Positions 12,282-22,311 of a DNA stretch of 64,000 nt are shown piece by piece (the first letter of the stretch is position 1; every line of letters starts with the position of its first letter). The DNA is from Eutreptiella sp. 'Long Island Sound 2002'. Taxonomy: Eukaryota > Euglenozoa > Euglenophyceae > Eutreptiales > Eutreptiaceae. Below the pieces are notes generated by a model, which was not told the DNA's origin, searched no databases, and worked only from the letters and a program-made list of their open reading frames with translations. Made by a program: the position numbers and the translations under genes. The DNA lies in the NCBI GenBank assembly GCA_964036045.1, contig OZ038387.1, positions 52,737,265 to 52,801,264 of the forward strand. The letters are read 5' to 3'.

Positions 12282-12404
12282 CTAGGTTAGCAATAACCTA
12301 GGTTTTTCCCCACGGGGGGGTGGGTAGACCACATTTCAGTTCGGGACAGTACCAGCCTGCCTCTCCTTTGCTTCACTGAAGTGTTCTGTTTTGTTCGGGA
12401 CCAG
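12282..12404 (+). repeat. Split direct repeat A1
   Basis: It begins CTAGGTTAGCAATAACCTAG, itself an imperfect inverted repeat (CCTAGG at both sides), and ends with TTCGGGACCAGAT. It matches 16337-16461 with few differences; the main length difference lies in a G run. Confidence 0.8.
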
Positions 12405-12619
12405 ATGACTTAGAGTCGCTGGTTCAGGAAGCCAAGGAGGCGTCGGGAGCGTCGGGAGCACGTTATGAGGCGGCCACTTCATCGTCAGCCCAAAATGTGT
12501 CTTTGATGCCACGCAGTCCCTCACGTGGATGGGGAAGCAGCTCAGCCTGAATAGGCCGCGTCTGGCGCATAAGCCCGAAGGACTAGCTGACATTGTAGGT
12601 CGCTGGGTCACTTTCAGCT

Positions 12620-13225
12620 TAGCCCACTGCACGCGCTAGCCACTCCAGAGACTGCTGGGGCGCATAGGTTGGCTAGCCTGCCCAGGTCTCTCAGCAGGAT
12701 GCTTCGTCGCGGCCGCACGCGCATGGCTTCGTATGGGTCCGCCTTCGGCCCGTTGTGTTCCGTTTGCCGTGTGTAGGGGCCTCTTGGAGGCAATAGTCTC
12801 GGGGGACAGGGGGTGGGAGCCGCGGGCGACCGAAGGGCCGGCGATCCGTGTGTACACTGACGCTGCAGCTTGCCCGGTTGCGCGAGGGGTTTCTTTGTGG
12901 GGGTGTGGAGCTCATAAGGCCCTGCTATCCGCAGGTGCCCACCGTGGGTCAGTAGCCAGCAGTCCGCTGAGTGGTTTGGTGTTGTGTGTGCGCTTGACGT
13001 TGCGAGGAGTGCTGGTTGTAGGCATGTGGATCTGGTTATGGACAACGTGGGCGCGACATCCCAAGTCCTTTGGGGCCGCGCCTCCACACTGCTGGTAGCC
13101 CAGCAGCGTATTTTGCGTCGTGTCGCGCACCGGCTGCGCTCGCAGGGGTGTCGGTGGGGCTAAGGTATGTAGAGAGCGCGCTTAACCCTGCTGACTGTGT
13201 TAGCCGCCGGGGCGGGGGGGGCGGG
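12620..13225 (+). pseudogene. RT-RNase H relic of the YR retroelement
   Basis: Plus-strand frames give, in order, LQRLLGRIGWLA (about 12645), the usual link between RT and RNase H; AIRVYTDAAA (about 12843), the first RNase H aspartate; VDLVMDNVGATSQVLWGR (about 13023), the third aspartate region; and LRYVESALNPADCVSRRG (about 13158), the NPAD-x-x-SR end motif of DIRS/Ngaro and gypsy-like RNase H. The motifs sit in different frames with stops between them, so the copy is inactive. Confidence 0.55.
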
Positions 13226-13589
13226 GGGGCGAGATATGGTTGTGGAGGCTAGGGCGAAGGACAGGGTCTATAGCCAGCGACCGGGACGGGGGTGGGGGAC
13301 GAAGGGGGACCAGGACCAGCGGCTGCAGGTGTGGGACAGCAACCCACTGGCCTAGCATGTACGCCAAGGCACCGCCGGCCGCGCGGTCGAGAGCAACCAT
13401 GCATGCCTGGACAGTTGGCCGTGGGGGGGGGGGGGGCAGGCAGGGTCACTGCTCCCACGCCCACGCCGTTGCGTACAGGTCCGCCTACACCGGCTTAACA
13501 CGCACCTGCACGCCGAGGAGCGGAGTACAGCACACAACCGAAGGCGGAAGGAACGCAAGGATGCCCTTGCAAGCAGATTAAAATGGGGC

Positions 13590-15530
13590 ACAGCGGGTTC
13601 CCACACCCGTGCCCAACAGCACCTGGCGCTTACCGGCCTACTGCTCCAAGCCACAGAGCGCACAGCGCTCTTGCGCGCCCACACCCAGCGGACGAGCAGG
13701 CATGTGCGCACGGCCACAGGCAAATCACGGACCCACACGCATACAGGTGTGCAGCGCCACCCACAGGTCTAGCATGTACGCCATGGTGCCGCTCGCCGCG
13801 CGTTCCAGAGCACCCACGCATGCCCGGGGGGGAGAGGGGGCAGGGTCACGTGCGTGCAGAAGTGGAGCACAGCATTCCACCCTAGGCGCCCCCCCCCCTT
13901 CGCATTCACCGGCCGGCCCAACCGCGCAGCAGCATCGGGCAGCGCGCACAGCGGGCTTCCACGCCCGCACCCCGGATCGCCGAACAGGCCTCACTCGTCA
14001 GGGCTGAAGAGGTCCGACCAAGCGGACTGCGCTGACGACCGGTCCGCGGCATAGCCCGTAGGGCTGGGCTGGGGGCTCGGCGGGGCGGCGGGCGGCACGA
14101 CGGACACGCGGCGCCGTTGGCCAGGGGGGCCGGCGCGGCCGGGCCACGGCCGTGTGCGGGCGCCTTCCCCATCGCTGCCCTCACACAGCATGGGTGGCGA
14201 AGCGCCCCTGTCGGCGGCCGCTGCTGCGGCAGCTGGCTCCACGAGCTCCCGCAGGCGGCGGCATTCGCGGCTGCAGTGGGTGCGGCGATCCACCGTCGCC
14301 TGGGTCCCCTTGCCCCTGGGGACCTGCACCACCTGCACCCGCACCTGCTCCGGGCGCGGCTGTGGCCTGCTGCGGTTGCGATGGTGGTTGCGGTCGCGGC
14401 TGTGGCTTTGGCCGCATCGCCGCGTCGTGTTGTGCGGGTTGAGCTTGCGTACCGGCACTGATGGAGTGGTCCTGCACACGGGCAGCCTCTGCTGCAGCCA
14501 CCGCCCGCTCAGCCCCGCTCCATCAGTTCGGGTACGCAAGCTCAACCGGCACAACACGACGCCGGGATGCGGCCAAAGCCACAGCCGCCACCGCAACCGC
14601 CATGGCAACCGCATCGCAGCCGCAGCCGCAGCCGGAACAGGTGCGGGTGCATGTGGCGCAGGTCCCCAGGCGAGGGGACCGAGGCGACGGTGGATCGCCG
14701 CACCCGCCTCGCCTGCGGCGGCTTCCGCCGCGGCCGCTAATGCCGCCGCCTGCGGGAGCTCGCGGAGCCAGCTGCCGCAGCAGCGGCCACCGACGGGGCC
14801 CCCCCGCCACCCATGCTGTGTGAGGGCAGCGATGGGGAAGGCGGGGCGCCCCCCCCGCACACGGCCGTGGCCCGGCCGCGCCGGCCACCCTGGCCAACAG
14901 CGCCGCGTGTCCGTCGTGCCGCCCGCCGCCCCGCCGAGCCGCGAGCCTAGCTCCGCGGGCTATGCCGCGGACCGGTCGTCAGCGCAGTCCGCGCAGTCCG
15001 ATTGGTCAGACCTCTTCAGCCCTAAACAGTGAGGCGTGTTCGGCGATCCGGGGTGCGGGGGTGGAAGCCCGCTGTGCGCGCTGCCCGATGCTGCTGCGCG
15101 GTTGGGCCGGCCGGTGAATGCGAAGGGGGGGGGGGCGCCTGGGGTGGAATGCTGTGCTCCACTTCTCCACGCACGTGACCCTGCCTCCCCCCCCCCCCCC
15201 GCGGCATGCGTGGGTGCTCTGGAACGCGCGGCCAGCGGCACCATGGCGTAAATGCTGGACCTGTGGCGGGGCGAAGAAGACATGGCCGCACACGGGGCGA
15301 CGGCACAACAGTCCTTACCCTCTGACCAACGCTGGTGCCCCAGCCAGCCGCTGCGCCCCTGCGTGCGTGTGGGTCTGTGGCTTGCTTGTGGCCGTGCGCG
15401 CATGCCTGCTCGCCTGCTGCGTGTGGGCGCGCAAGACCGCTCCGCGCTCTGTGCCATGGAGCAGCAGGCCGGTGGGCGCCAAGTCCTGTTGGGCACGGGT
15501 GTGGGTCCTGTGCATGCAGGGGCACGTGCA
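13590..15530. repeat. Large imperfect palindrome inside the retroelement
   Basis: The left arm (about 13590-14485) is the inverse of the right arm (about 14515-15530). Matching landmarks include CACAGCATGGGTGG (14187) against CCACCCATGCTGTG (14812), GCCGAACAGGCCTCAC (13978) against GTGAGGCGTGTTCGGC (15031), and GAGCTTGCGTACC (14441) against GGTACGCAAGCTC (14530) at the centre. The loop is about 50 bases. The right arm carries an extra 70-80 bp near 15250-15330. GC content is very high and both arms give long artificial open frames. Confidence 0.85.
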
Positions 15531-16060
15531 GGGGCGGGTGCGTCCCTGCTTTCCACTGTGTGTGTGATGGGCCGGAGTATAGGGACCTGTACGCAACAAC
15601 CTGGGCATGGGAGCCCATTGTGCGCGCCCTCGGGCTGCTGCCTGACACACCCCGGTTCGGCCTGCTCTAGACGGGGGGTTGTGTGTGTGTGGGCGTGAGC
15701 TCCTTTTGGCGGTGGTGCACTTATATATCTTTGTCGGCGGTCTTGCGGGCGTACGGGCCAACTGTACGCTGTGCCGTGGGCCGGCAGGCCGGTGACCACC
15801 GGATGCGGTTGGGTACGGGTGTCAGAACCCGCTGCCCCTTTCTTCTGCCAGCGGTTGCATCCCTGTTTTCTGTTGCGTGTGGGTACGGGCAGCTCTCCTT
15901 GTCTTGTCGTGAGTATGTGCGCTTGGGCCAGGGTCGGTGGGTCAGTATGCAACAGCTCGGGCGTGGGAGCCCGCTCGTTTCTGTGCGCGCCCTCAAGCTC
16001 GTGCCTGGCAAAAGCCATGAAGTGGTGTGTGTGTGTGTTTGTCGCTGGTATGTATGTATA
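15420..16060. repeat. Degenerate tandem duplications after the palindrome
   Basis: Segments around 15580-15700 and 15930-16050 are related. Both contain a GTACGCAACA or GTATGCAACA word, then GGGAGCCC, GCGCGCCCTC and a GT-rich run. Segments around 15450-15570 and 15750-15900 are also related. They appear to be decayed copies of the outer palindrome arm. Confidence 0.5.
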
Positions 16061-16244
16061 AGCCTGCCGCCGGCGCCCTCTGCAACTTTCCTGACCCTAA
16101 CCGCGGCGTGGTTTGGCACCGCTGGTGTGTTTACACGCCCCCTGACCTGCACATACGACCGACAGTTCTGATGCGGGGGGGGGGGGGGGGCTCTCTTTGT
16201 ATATATGCCCCCTTCCGCTGTGTGGTGCAGGCATGGTTATTTTT

Positions 16245-16335
16245 CCCTTGAGTTACAGACATGTGGTATGACTTGTGTCTGCCTGCGTGGGACAGCGCGG
16301 GACAGTAAAGGACAGCGGGACAGGGCTATTGTACA
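16245..16335 (+). repeat. Split direct repeat B1
   Basis: 91 bp from CCCTTGAGTTACAGACATG to GGCTATTGTACA. It pairs with 16572-16662. It contains several GGGACAG words in series. Confidence 0.8.
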
Positions 16336-16336
16336 C

Positions 16337-16461
16337 CTAGGTTAGCAATGGCCTAGGTTTTGCCTGAGGGGGGGGGGGGCAGACCAGATTTCAGTTCGGG
16401 GCAGTACCAGCCTGCATCTCCTCTACTTCAGTGAAGTGTTGTGTTTTGTTCGGGACCAGAT
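16337..16461 (+). repeat. Split direct repeat A2
   Basis: Copy of A1, directly adjoining B1. It differs from A1 mainly by a 12-13-nt G run in place of CCCCACGGGGGGG. Confidence 0.8.
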
Positions 16462-16571
16462 CCCGCTGGCCCGCTCGGGCATGTCTATCAAGCGCCTAGT
16501 AAAGGCCGGCAGGCTAGGCGTGTCGCTGTCATCATGTTCCCAGGGAACCTCGACAACAGCACCCTTGAGTA

Positions 16572-16662
16572 CCCTTGAGTTACAAACAGGTGGTATGACT
16601 TGTGTCTGCCTGCGTGGGACAGGGCGGGACAGTACAGGACAGCGGGACAGGGCTACTGTACA
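16572..16662 (+). repeat. Split direct repeat B2
   Basis: 91-bp copy of B1 that closes the element. After eight bases the interrupted satellite resumes at ACCAATCGGGGGGTTCCTGG. Confidence 0.8.
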
Positions 16663-16669
16663 TGCAAAA

Positions 16670-17685
16670 CCAATCGGGGGGTTCCTGGATGCTCTTTGTC
16701 TTTCCAATTTCGGCCCCCCTACGGCCCCCCACCTGTTAGGACTGAGCTGCTTTGAGGCCGGCATGGGTTGGCTGAAAAATTGCAATTTTAGGGTTCTCTT
16801 GGATAACCTCTGTGGACCGTTGTTGGGTGATCATTTGGTGACCATCGGAGTGCGTATAAAGCCATGGGGAGGCATGTGGCACAAGTTAGACCGTCCTAGT
16901 GCTGCTTCCGGGCGCCGAAAGCACCGTTTTTGGCCCGTTAGCACCGTGTTGGGCAAATCTTGGCTGGCCTATAGCCGCCATGCGGTGGATTCAGACTCAA
17001 GTCCCAGTCCTATGGACCCCCGGACCCCCCATTCACCTTGGTCTAGGCCATGATATCAAAATGAGTTCTGGTCAACCCACCCGGGGCCATTCTAGCCAAA
17101 TATGAGTATGCCACCGGGGGTTCCCCAGTTTGACCAAGAATTTCGAAACCAAATTTTCCTATGTTTCTCACCATGTCCAATGCACCCAAATCGATTCCCG
17201 GTCAAAATGGGAAATCTTTTGCATGCCGCGTTGCGCGCGTGCCTAGGCAAAGCCAGTTTTGGTTAGCCCAGCCCAGGGCCATTCCAGCCAAATATGGGTA
17301 TGTCATCGGGGGTACCCCAGTTTGACCCAGAATTTCAAACCCACCTTTTCCTACGGTTTTCGCCATGTCCATTCCACCGAAATCGATTGCCGGTCAAAAT
17401 GGAAACTTTTTTGCGCGCCGCACCGCGCGCACGTCTGGGCACAAGGAGTTCTAGTCAGCCCAGCCCAGGGCCATTCCAGCCACCGGGGCCACCCCAATTG
17501 ACCCAGAATTTTGAACCCAACTTTTCCTCAATTTTTCACCATGTCCATTCCATCAAAATATGTCTCTTTTCTAAACCCTTTTGTGGCCCCTGGGATCTCT
17601 TTCGGCAGCCATTTGGTGACAATACAGGTGCTAAAGCACCTATGTGGACCCATGCGGTGGCCGCTAGGCCCATGTAGGCTAGGCC
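16670..17685. repeat. 1.6-kb satellite, unit 2, right part
   Basis: The copy resumes at the same satellite position where the left part stopped (equivalent of 10690) and runs to the GTGGCCCAAAAG boundary. Left and right parts together are about 1579 bp, close to the 1598 bp of unit 1. Confidence 0.85.
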
Positions 17686-18310
17686 GTGGCCCAAAAGCCC
17701 CGAAATTCTTGTTGTTTAGGTTGTGTAGTGGCACCTAAAATTTTTCGAAATTTCGTTTTTCTTGAACCCTTCTGTTGCCCCTGGGATGGATTTGGGTGGT
17801 AGTTTGGTGACAATATGGGCACTGTAGCACCCGTTGGGACCTAGGTAGTGGCTGCTAATCCTGTGTAGGCTGGGCCACGGGCCCGCAAAACACTCTAGAC
17901 ATTGCTTTGGTTAGGGGATCTCATCACATCTGAAAATCACCCTACAGAGGTTGTTAGATCAAAGCTACGTGTGCTTGCAGAAACGGGAAACCACCATATA
18001 CCCCCATCTGGGGACTATTCGTGTACCGCACGCCAAGGGGTTGAATTGTTGATTTATCCCCTTTTAAATTCATTATTTTTTCCAATAAACACATCCCCCA
18101 ATGAGTTTTGTTCAAGACCCCCAAGACCCCCCCCCCCTTTGGCCCCCCCACGGAAGCCCACCACTTGCTCAAGGTTGTTGGGTGGCCTATAGTTGCCACT
18201 GTGCAGCAAATCGGACCCAGGTCCCCTTCCACATTTACCTTCTACATGGATCCCTCGACCAATGGGGGGGTTCCTAGATGTTCTTTGTCTTTCCAATATC
18301 AGCCCCCACG
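17686..18310. repeat. 1.6-kb satellite, unit 3, partial
   Basis: Homology to 10121-10735 ends at CCAATATCAGCCCCC. There it joins a 3' fragment of the TIR transposon also seen at 23.4-24.2 kb and 41.9-42.1 kb. Confidence 0.8.
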
Positions 18311-18526
18311 GCACCCACACTTGTGGGACCAATGTTGTTTGTTTAGTACAATGCAAATGACAGTTGGAGTTGCTGAATTCACAGATATTGCTTTATTATG
18401 CAACGTGCTTTGTAGGGAAGGTGTGCAGTGCAACGTGGTCTACTTGGGGGGCTTCTCCATGAGAGGGTAAATCTGGGGCTGAAGTCGGGATAGTTAATAG
18501 AAAAGTAGCGCAGGGCAAACCCCCCC
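18311..18526. mobile_element. 3' fragment of the Cys-module TIR transposon
   Basis: 18318-18386 matches 42046-42116, sharing CACTTGTGGGACCAATGTTG and TTGAATTCAC-type words. 18495-18512 (AAAAGTAGCGCAGGGCAAAC) matches the right terminus at 24136-24156. The C run at about 18513-18525 stands where other copies have ATTCCCCC. The satellite then resumes at CTGCGCCGAAAGCACCG, so the fragment sits between two satellite segments with 193 bp of satellite missing. Confidence 0.55.
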
Positions 18527-18890
18527 CCCCCTGCGCCGAAAGCACCGTTTTGGGCCCGTTAGCACCGTGTTGGGCAAGTTTTGGCTGGCCTATAGCCGCC
18601 ATGCAGTGGATTCAGACTCAAGTCCCAGTCCTTTTATTCTTCTGTATGGGCCCCCTAACCACTGACGGGTCCCGTGTGCTCTCTCTGACGTTCCAAGATT
18701 GGCCCCCATATGAGCCCCCACTGTTGAGGACGGAGCCGTTTTCAAGGTGGCATGGGTTGGCTGAAAAGCCCTGATTCCAGGGTGACCCCTTGCGACCCCT
18801 GGGGACCCTTGGGCCATTGTTGGGTGATCACTTGATGTTAATGGGAGCACATATAAAGCCATCGGCGGCTGCTAGGCCCTCCTAATGGTG
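18527..18890. repeat. 1.6-kb satellite, diverged fragment
   Basis: It starts at the satellite's CGCCGAAAGCACCG point. It follows the satellite through AGACTCAAGTCCCAGTCC, then matches another part of the unit (GGCATGGGTTGGCTGAAAA) with lower identity. It fades out near 18890. Confidence 0.6.
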
Positions 18891-19385
18891 CTCATGGGCA
18901 AAAGTTGGTTGGCCCATAGCCGCCACTGTCTCTCTTCGAGGTGCCTTGCCACCAACCCATGGGACATGGGAGGTGCGTCAGACATGGGACGTGTGTGGCC
19001 CTCAAATCTGGAACTTATGGGTCTCCTGCTGTGCCAAATGTGTTCCTCTCTTTGAGCCGAGAAACGTGAATGGATACCGCTGGACCAGTGACAAATGCTT
19101 GTGGTGCGGTTGTTTACTTCCAGATTATTTGGAAGGGCAAGTCCAGCAGATGTTACCCACGTTTCAATGCCAAAACAAAATTGTTTATTCATCCATGCAT
19201 TCGTCATGATCATGCTGTCAAAAAGACATTCTTTGGCCACTTCACTTTGACTCAAGGGACGGCGGGTTTTCTGTGTTTGCTTCTACACCTCGTCAAAGCC
19301 CCCCCCCCCCCCCCCGCACACACTTCACCCACAGCACCCACATCTTAACTTGCATTTTACTTCAGTGTTAAAGGGTTTTCACCAC
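18891..19385. other. Upstream region of the DxD glycosyltransferase gene
   Basis: No gene was found. It contains a 17-nt C run (19299-19315) followed by a pyrimidine-rich stretch ending in CAG at about 19332, which could be the acceptor of an upstream 5'-UTR intron. No core promoter element was recognised. Confidence 0.35.
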
Positions 19386-20708
19386 ATGGCGGACTCCGGC
19401 TCCTGTTGGGTTCCATTTTACCTGCTGCTGCTGGAGTTGCTGTGCACCGAGGCTGTTATTAAGTTGCACAAACATCTCCAACCGCTCCATGCAGCTGGGC
19501 AAGCAACCCCTGGACCGATGGATGTCATCGATGATTGGAGTATAGACAATGAAGACCGTCAGTTGGTGCAGGCGGCCCGCCGTGCAGCAGGCATTTGGAT
19601 GGACAAACACAAGAACAGCTCCATGTATTCAGACCACGTGGTTGTCACTGCAAGCACGACGGGATTTGGGGATTTCCTGAGGAATTGGATATGCCGTGCT
19701 GAGGCCCTCCGCATGCGGTACCTTGCGGTGGCCTTGGACCAGCCGTTGTACGTGACACTTACCAAAGGGTATGACCCGCAGGGGACAGTCATGTACCCCG
19801 CGGCGGGTCCCGGGGCGACCGTTGCGCTGCATAACGTTGAACGACGCCACAACCTGACCGCCGGCGCGGTCTCGGGCAGTTTGCACATGTTTCGGCACGA
19901 CCGCTTCAATGACCTGTCGTGCGGCAAAATCCGGGCGGTCGCCCCCATGCTGAGGGCAGGCCTGAATGTCTTGTTTGTGGACGCAGATGCTGCGATGTTG
20001 CGCGTCCCGATACCAATGATCCCGTTGGACGCCGATGTGCACTACGCTTATCAAGCGGATCTGTCCCCTCGAGTCGATCCCCAGTGTGGGGAGGTCGGGG
20101 ATGCCGGCAACACCGGGGTATACTGGGCCAGAGCCAGCCCTCAAATGGTCAAATGGTTCCTTGCCGTCGGCGACATGTGCCGCCAGAACCCCCACTGGGA
20201 CGACCAGGAGAACTTTTGGCAGTTGTATCGCCGCATCAAAGCGGATCTGGGTCTCGAGATCGGGAGCGTCTGTGGGACGCCGCGCGAGCAGCAGCCCAAC
20301 GGGGGCTATGTATGCCCCGTGAGCCCGTGCGTTGCGCCCAACGGCTTTGTCCAGGCGGACCCCCGGCCGGAGCGGATCCTGTCGTGGCTGAAGGGCGTGC
20401 CTCCGGTGCTGGTCCACCCCAACTTCCTCATGGGGGGCGACAGCAAAAGGTATCTGCTGCGGAACCTGAGCTTGTGGATGATCGATGGCCCGGAGCTTAA
20501 CTGTATTGCGTCCAGGCAGCAGCTGTTCACGAAGGCGTGGGGTGTTCCTGCCGAGGACGACGGCCCGACTGGCGCGGTACAGATGCTGCGGCGGTCGAGC
20601 ATTGCGCGTCGCTTCGCCTTGATGGTGGGGTACTACACGCTGGTCGGCGTTTGCATCCGGTGTGGATACCATTGCTGTAGGTCTGACCGACATAGAAATG
20701 TGATCTGA
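19386..20708 (+). CDS. Type II membrane glycosyltransferase with DxD motif (nucleotide-diphospho-sugar transferase family)
   Basis: Intact single-exon ORF of 440 aa. The ATG at 19386 is chosen because it is the first in frame and is followed by a signal anchor (about residues 7-25, CWVPFYLLLLELLCTEAV). The luminal part shows the order typical of the Nucleotid_trans (PF03407) fold: KIRAVAPMLRAGLNVLFVDA then D-A-D at residues 199-201 (metal and nucleotide-sugar binding), PIPMIPLDADVHYAYQAD, the NTGVYWARAS segment (about 246) and WDDQENFWQLYRRI (about 276-289). These enzymes build glycans in the Golgi. The donor sugar and acceptor cannot be read from the sequence. The C-terminal 15 residues (CGYHCCRSDRH) are Cys- and Arg-rich, and the true end might be in another exon, since GTAGGTCT occurs at 20677. 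It has no close neighbours to suggest a pathway. This is the most intact gene in the window. Confidence 0.8.
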   Translation: MADSGSCWVPFYLLLLELLCTEAVIKLHKHLQPLHAAGQATPGPMDVIDDWSIDNEDRQLVQAARRAAGIWMDKHKNSSMYSDHVVVTASTTGFGDFLRNWICRAEALRMRYLAVALDQPLYVTLTKGYDPQGTVMYPAAGPGATVALHNVERRHNLTAGAVSGSLHMFRHDRFNDLSCGKIRAVAPMLRAGLNVLFVDADAAMLRVPIPMIPLDADVHYAYQADLSPRVDPQCGEVGDAGNTGVYWARASPQMVKWFLAVGDMCRQNPHWDDQENFWQLYRRIKADLGLEIGSVCGTPREQQPNGGYVCPVSPCVAPNGFVQADPRPERILSWLKGVPPVLVHPNFLMGGDSKRYLLRNLSLWMIDGPELNCIASRQQLFTKAWGVPAEDDGPTGAVQMLRRSSIARRFALMVGYYTLVGVCIRCGYHCCRSDRHRNVI

Positions 20709-21735
20709 GGCAGGAAGGGAACAGTGAAGGGTGTCACCCCCTGTTTATGGAACGTACCTTGGGCCTCGTCATCCAGTGGATGAGGGTGAGACACGCGTCC
20801 GAACTTCGGGTCGCAGTTCAGTGTGACCGTGACAATGACAGTACAAGGCACACGACAGTGGCTGTGGGCAGTGCCAGTGGCCGTGGCAATGACAATGCCA
20901 TCGGCGGTGCGGCTGTCCATGGGTGTGTGGTGCATCAACCATCGACGGACATTGGTCAGCTGCAGGGACGGCCTCAGACCAAGGTCAAGAAGTTGACTGT
21001 TTCCCCCTTTACATCGATATTTCCGGTCCACTTTGCCTCCGTGTCCCGCGCACACGTCGCACCGTCTCCAGCCTTCCGATACAGTCAGCCGAAAAAGTGG
21101 GGTGCTCTCGCTGCATCAGATGCCCACCTGCGGTGCCCAATCTTTCACACGATGTCGGTTGTCAGCTGTTTCCGGCGGCGAAAGATTTCGACGACGTGAC
21201 CCGTTTCCGCTCGCCAAGTCAAGGTGTGTCCAATGAAGTTCGTGGACCTGCTGCGAAGGACCCCATTATGATTTGTTCGATGGGTCAAAACTGGTGCCGC
21301 GTGAAATGAGAGATACAGCGGTGCTCGGGCCTGCCGAGGTGCGCATGGACCGGAGCGAACGGTGCAGTACCACACTCACAGACACGAAGGAATGTGTTGC
21401 ACTGCACAACATGCCAAGAGATTGTGCCGCAGTCTGCATGCCTGTCCTGAAGAGAGCTGCACTGATTTGCCGACGGCCGCTCCCTTTTTGGTGCAGGTTT
21501 GGCCAGCACATCTTTAGCGCCCCGGTTGCCCGCGGGACGTGCCGAGCAAAAGTGTTGTGTGTCCTTGAGGGCGGGGCCCCAGCCCTCGATGCCGTGAACA
21601 TTGTCTCCTTCTCTCTTTTGGCTCGTGGCCCTTGACATCGCGGCACACGGATGCGCAAGAAATGACGTGTGGACATGGGCAAACACTAGGGAGTGATGCC
21701 TGCAGCATGGGAATGTTAAAGTGCCCAATGGTACC
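20709..21735. other. Gene-free region with one dispersed repeat
   Basis: No gene was supported. It includes a stretch of alternating GTGACAATGACA-type words (about 20825-20905) and the repeat copy at 21028-21202. Confidence 0.45.
21028..21202. repeat. Dispersed repeat, copy 1 (pair with 24377-24546)
   Basis: It shares CGGTCCACTTTGCCTCC, CGCGCACACGTCGC, GCTGCATCAGATGCCC and TTCCGGCGGCGAAAGA with the second copy in the same order and spacing. One frame reads GCSRCIRCPP, a small Cys motif, so it may be a transposon coding fragment. Confidence 0.75.
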
Positions 21736-22311
21736 ATGAGCAGACCTTTGCTGAAGGGTGGGGGGTCCCAAAGCGCGGACCTCCGGTCCGTCTGGGGAGC
21801 CAAGAAACATGTGGACCTGATGCGCCGCCTGGGTAATCTCACATTTTCGCCGCGCGGTCACGCGTTATGGCACACCCCGCGAGGAAATACTCTCTCACTT
21901 GCACAATTTCGTGATGACGTCCTTTTGGGCGCCAAGGGATCATCAGCTACACGAGAAATGCAGCATGTGTGCTCCGTGTTGACAGAAGTCTGGGGTTTGC
22001 TTGTTCACTGTGACTGCATGACCGAAGACGTGCGTGTATGCCAGAACAAGTGCATGACACCTTCGCTGACCGCAATGGGTTTCACCGTACACCTTTGGGA
22101 GAACAACCCACCCCTGGTATACGCACAACCATCTGGCCTCACATCGGACTGGCACCTCAAGTACACAGTTACACTTCAGTCACCACACTCCCAGGCACAC
22201 AACATTGTGGGTGTGGTCCTCAATGTACAACCGTTTCTACACAGTTGGATGGCTTGCCTCCTGCGCATCACTTCATGGGCACAAGTGGCATGCCTCTCAG
22301 GGTACTCTTGA
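21736..22311 (+). CDS. Probable reverse-transcriptase-related ORF fragment
   Basis: 191 codons from the first ATG. The segment RGNTLSLAQFRDDVLLGAKG (about residues 54-73) resembles the YxDD active-site turn of reverse transcriptases. It is followed by a helix (REMQHVCSVLTEVWGLLVHC) and MGFTVHLWENNP, like the strand and palm end of retroelement RTs. The upstream RT fingers and downstream RNase H are not found nearby. It is therefore a fragment, and the frame after about 22150 looks less protein-like. The identification is by pattern only. Confidence 0.35.
   Translation: MSRPLLKGGGSQSADLRSVWGAKKHVDLMRRLGNLTFSPRGHALWHTPRGNTLSLAQFRDDVLLGAKGSSATREMQHVCSVLTEVWGLLVHCDCMTEDVRVCQNKCMTPSLTAMGFTVHLWENNPPLVYAQPSGLTSDWHLKYTVTLQSPHSQAHNIVGVVLNVQPFLHSWMACLLRITSWAQVACLSGYS

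Larger units (their letters stand above)
12282..16662 (+). mobile_element. Tyrosine-recombinase-type (Ngaro/PAT-like) retroelement with split direct repeats
   Basis: The element interrupts satellite unit 2. Its ends form the pattern A1 - body - B1 A2 - B2. A1 (12282-12404) and A2 (16337-16461) are about 125-bp direct repeats starting CTAGGTTAGCAAT. B1 (16245-16335) and B2 (16572-16662) are 91-bp direct repeats starting CCCTTGAGTTACA and ending TGTACA. This split-direct-repeat layout is known from PAT, Ngaro and Volvox Kangaroo-type elements. The body starts with RT-RNase H remains (about 12620-13225), including NPADCVSR, typical of that order. No intact tyrosine recombinase was seen; the 105 bases between A2 and B2 are unassigned. 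A 1.9-kb palindrome occupies the middle. An alternative reading is a full element followed in tandem by a 0.33-kb deletion derivative with the same ends. Confidence 0.6.

Noticed and set aside
13240-15760. Many long, mutually overlapping open frames on both strands
   Set aside because: They are explained by extreme GC content and the palindrome. Ala/Pro/Arg-rich translations mirror each other across the arms.
12282-16662. Classical LTR retrotransposon with long terminal repeats
   Set aside because: The terminal direct repeats are split (A and B parts in A1...B1A2...B2 order), lack TG...CA ends and show no clear target duplication.
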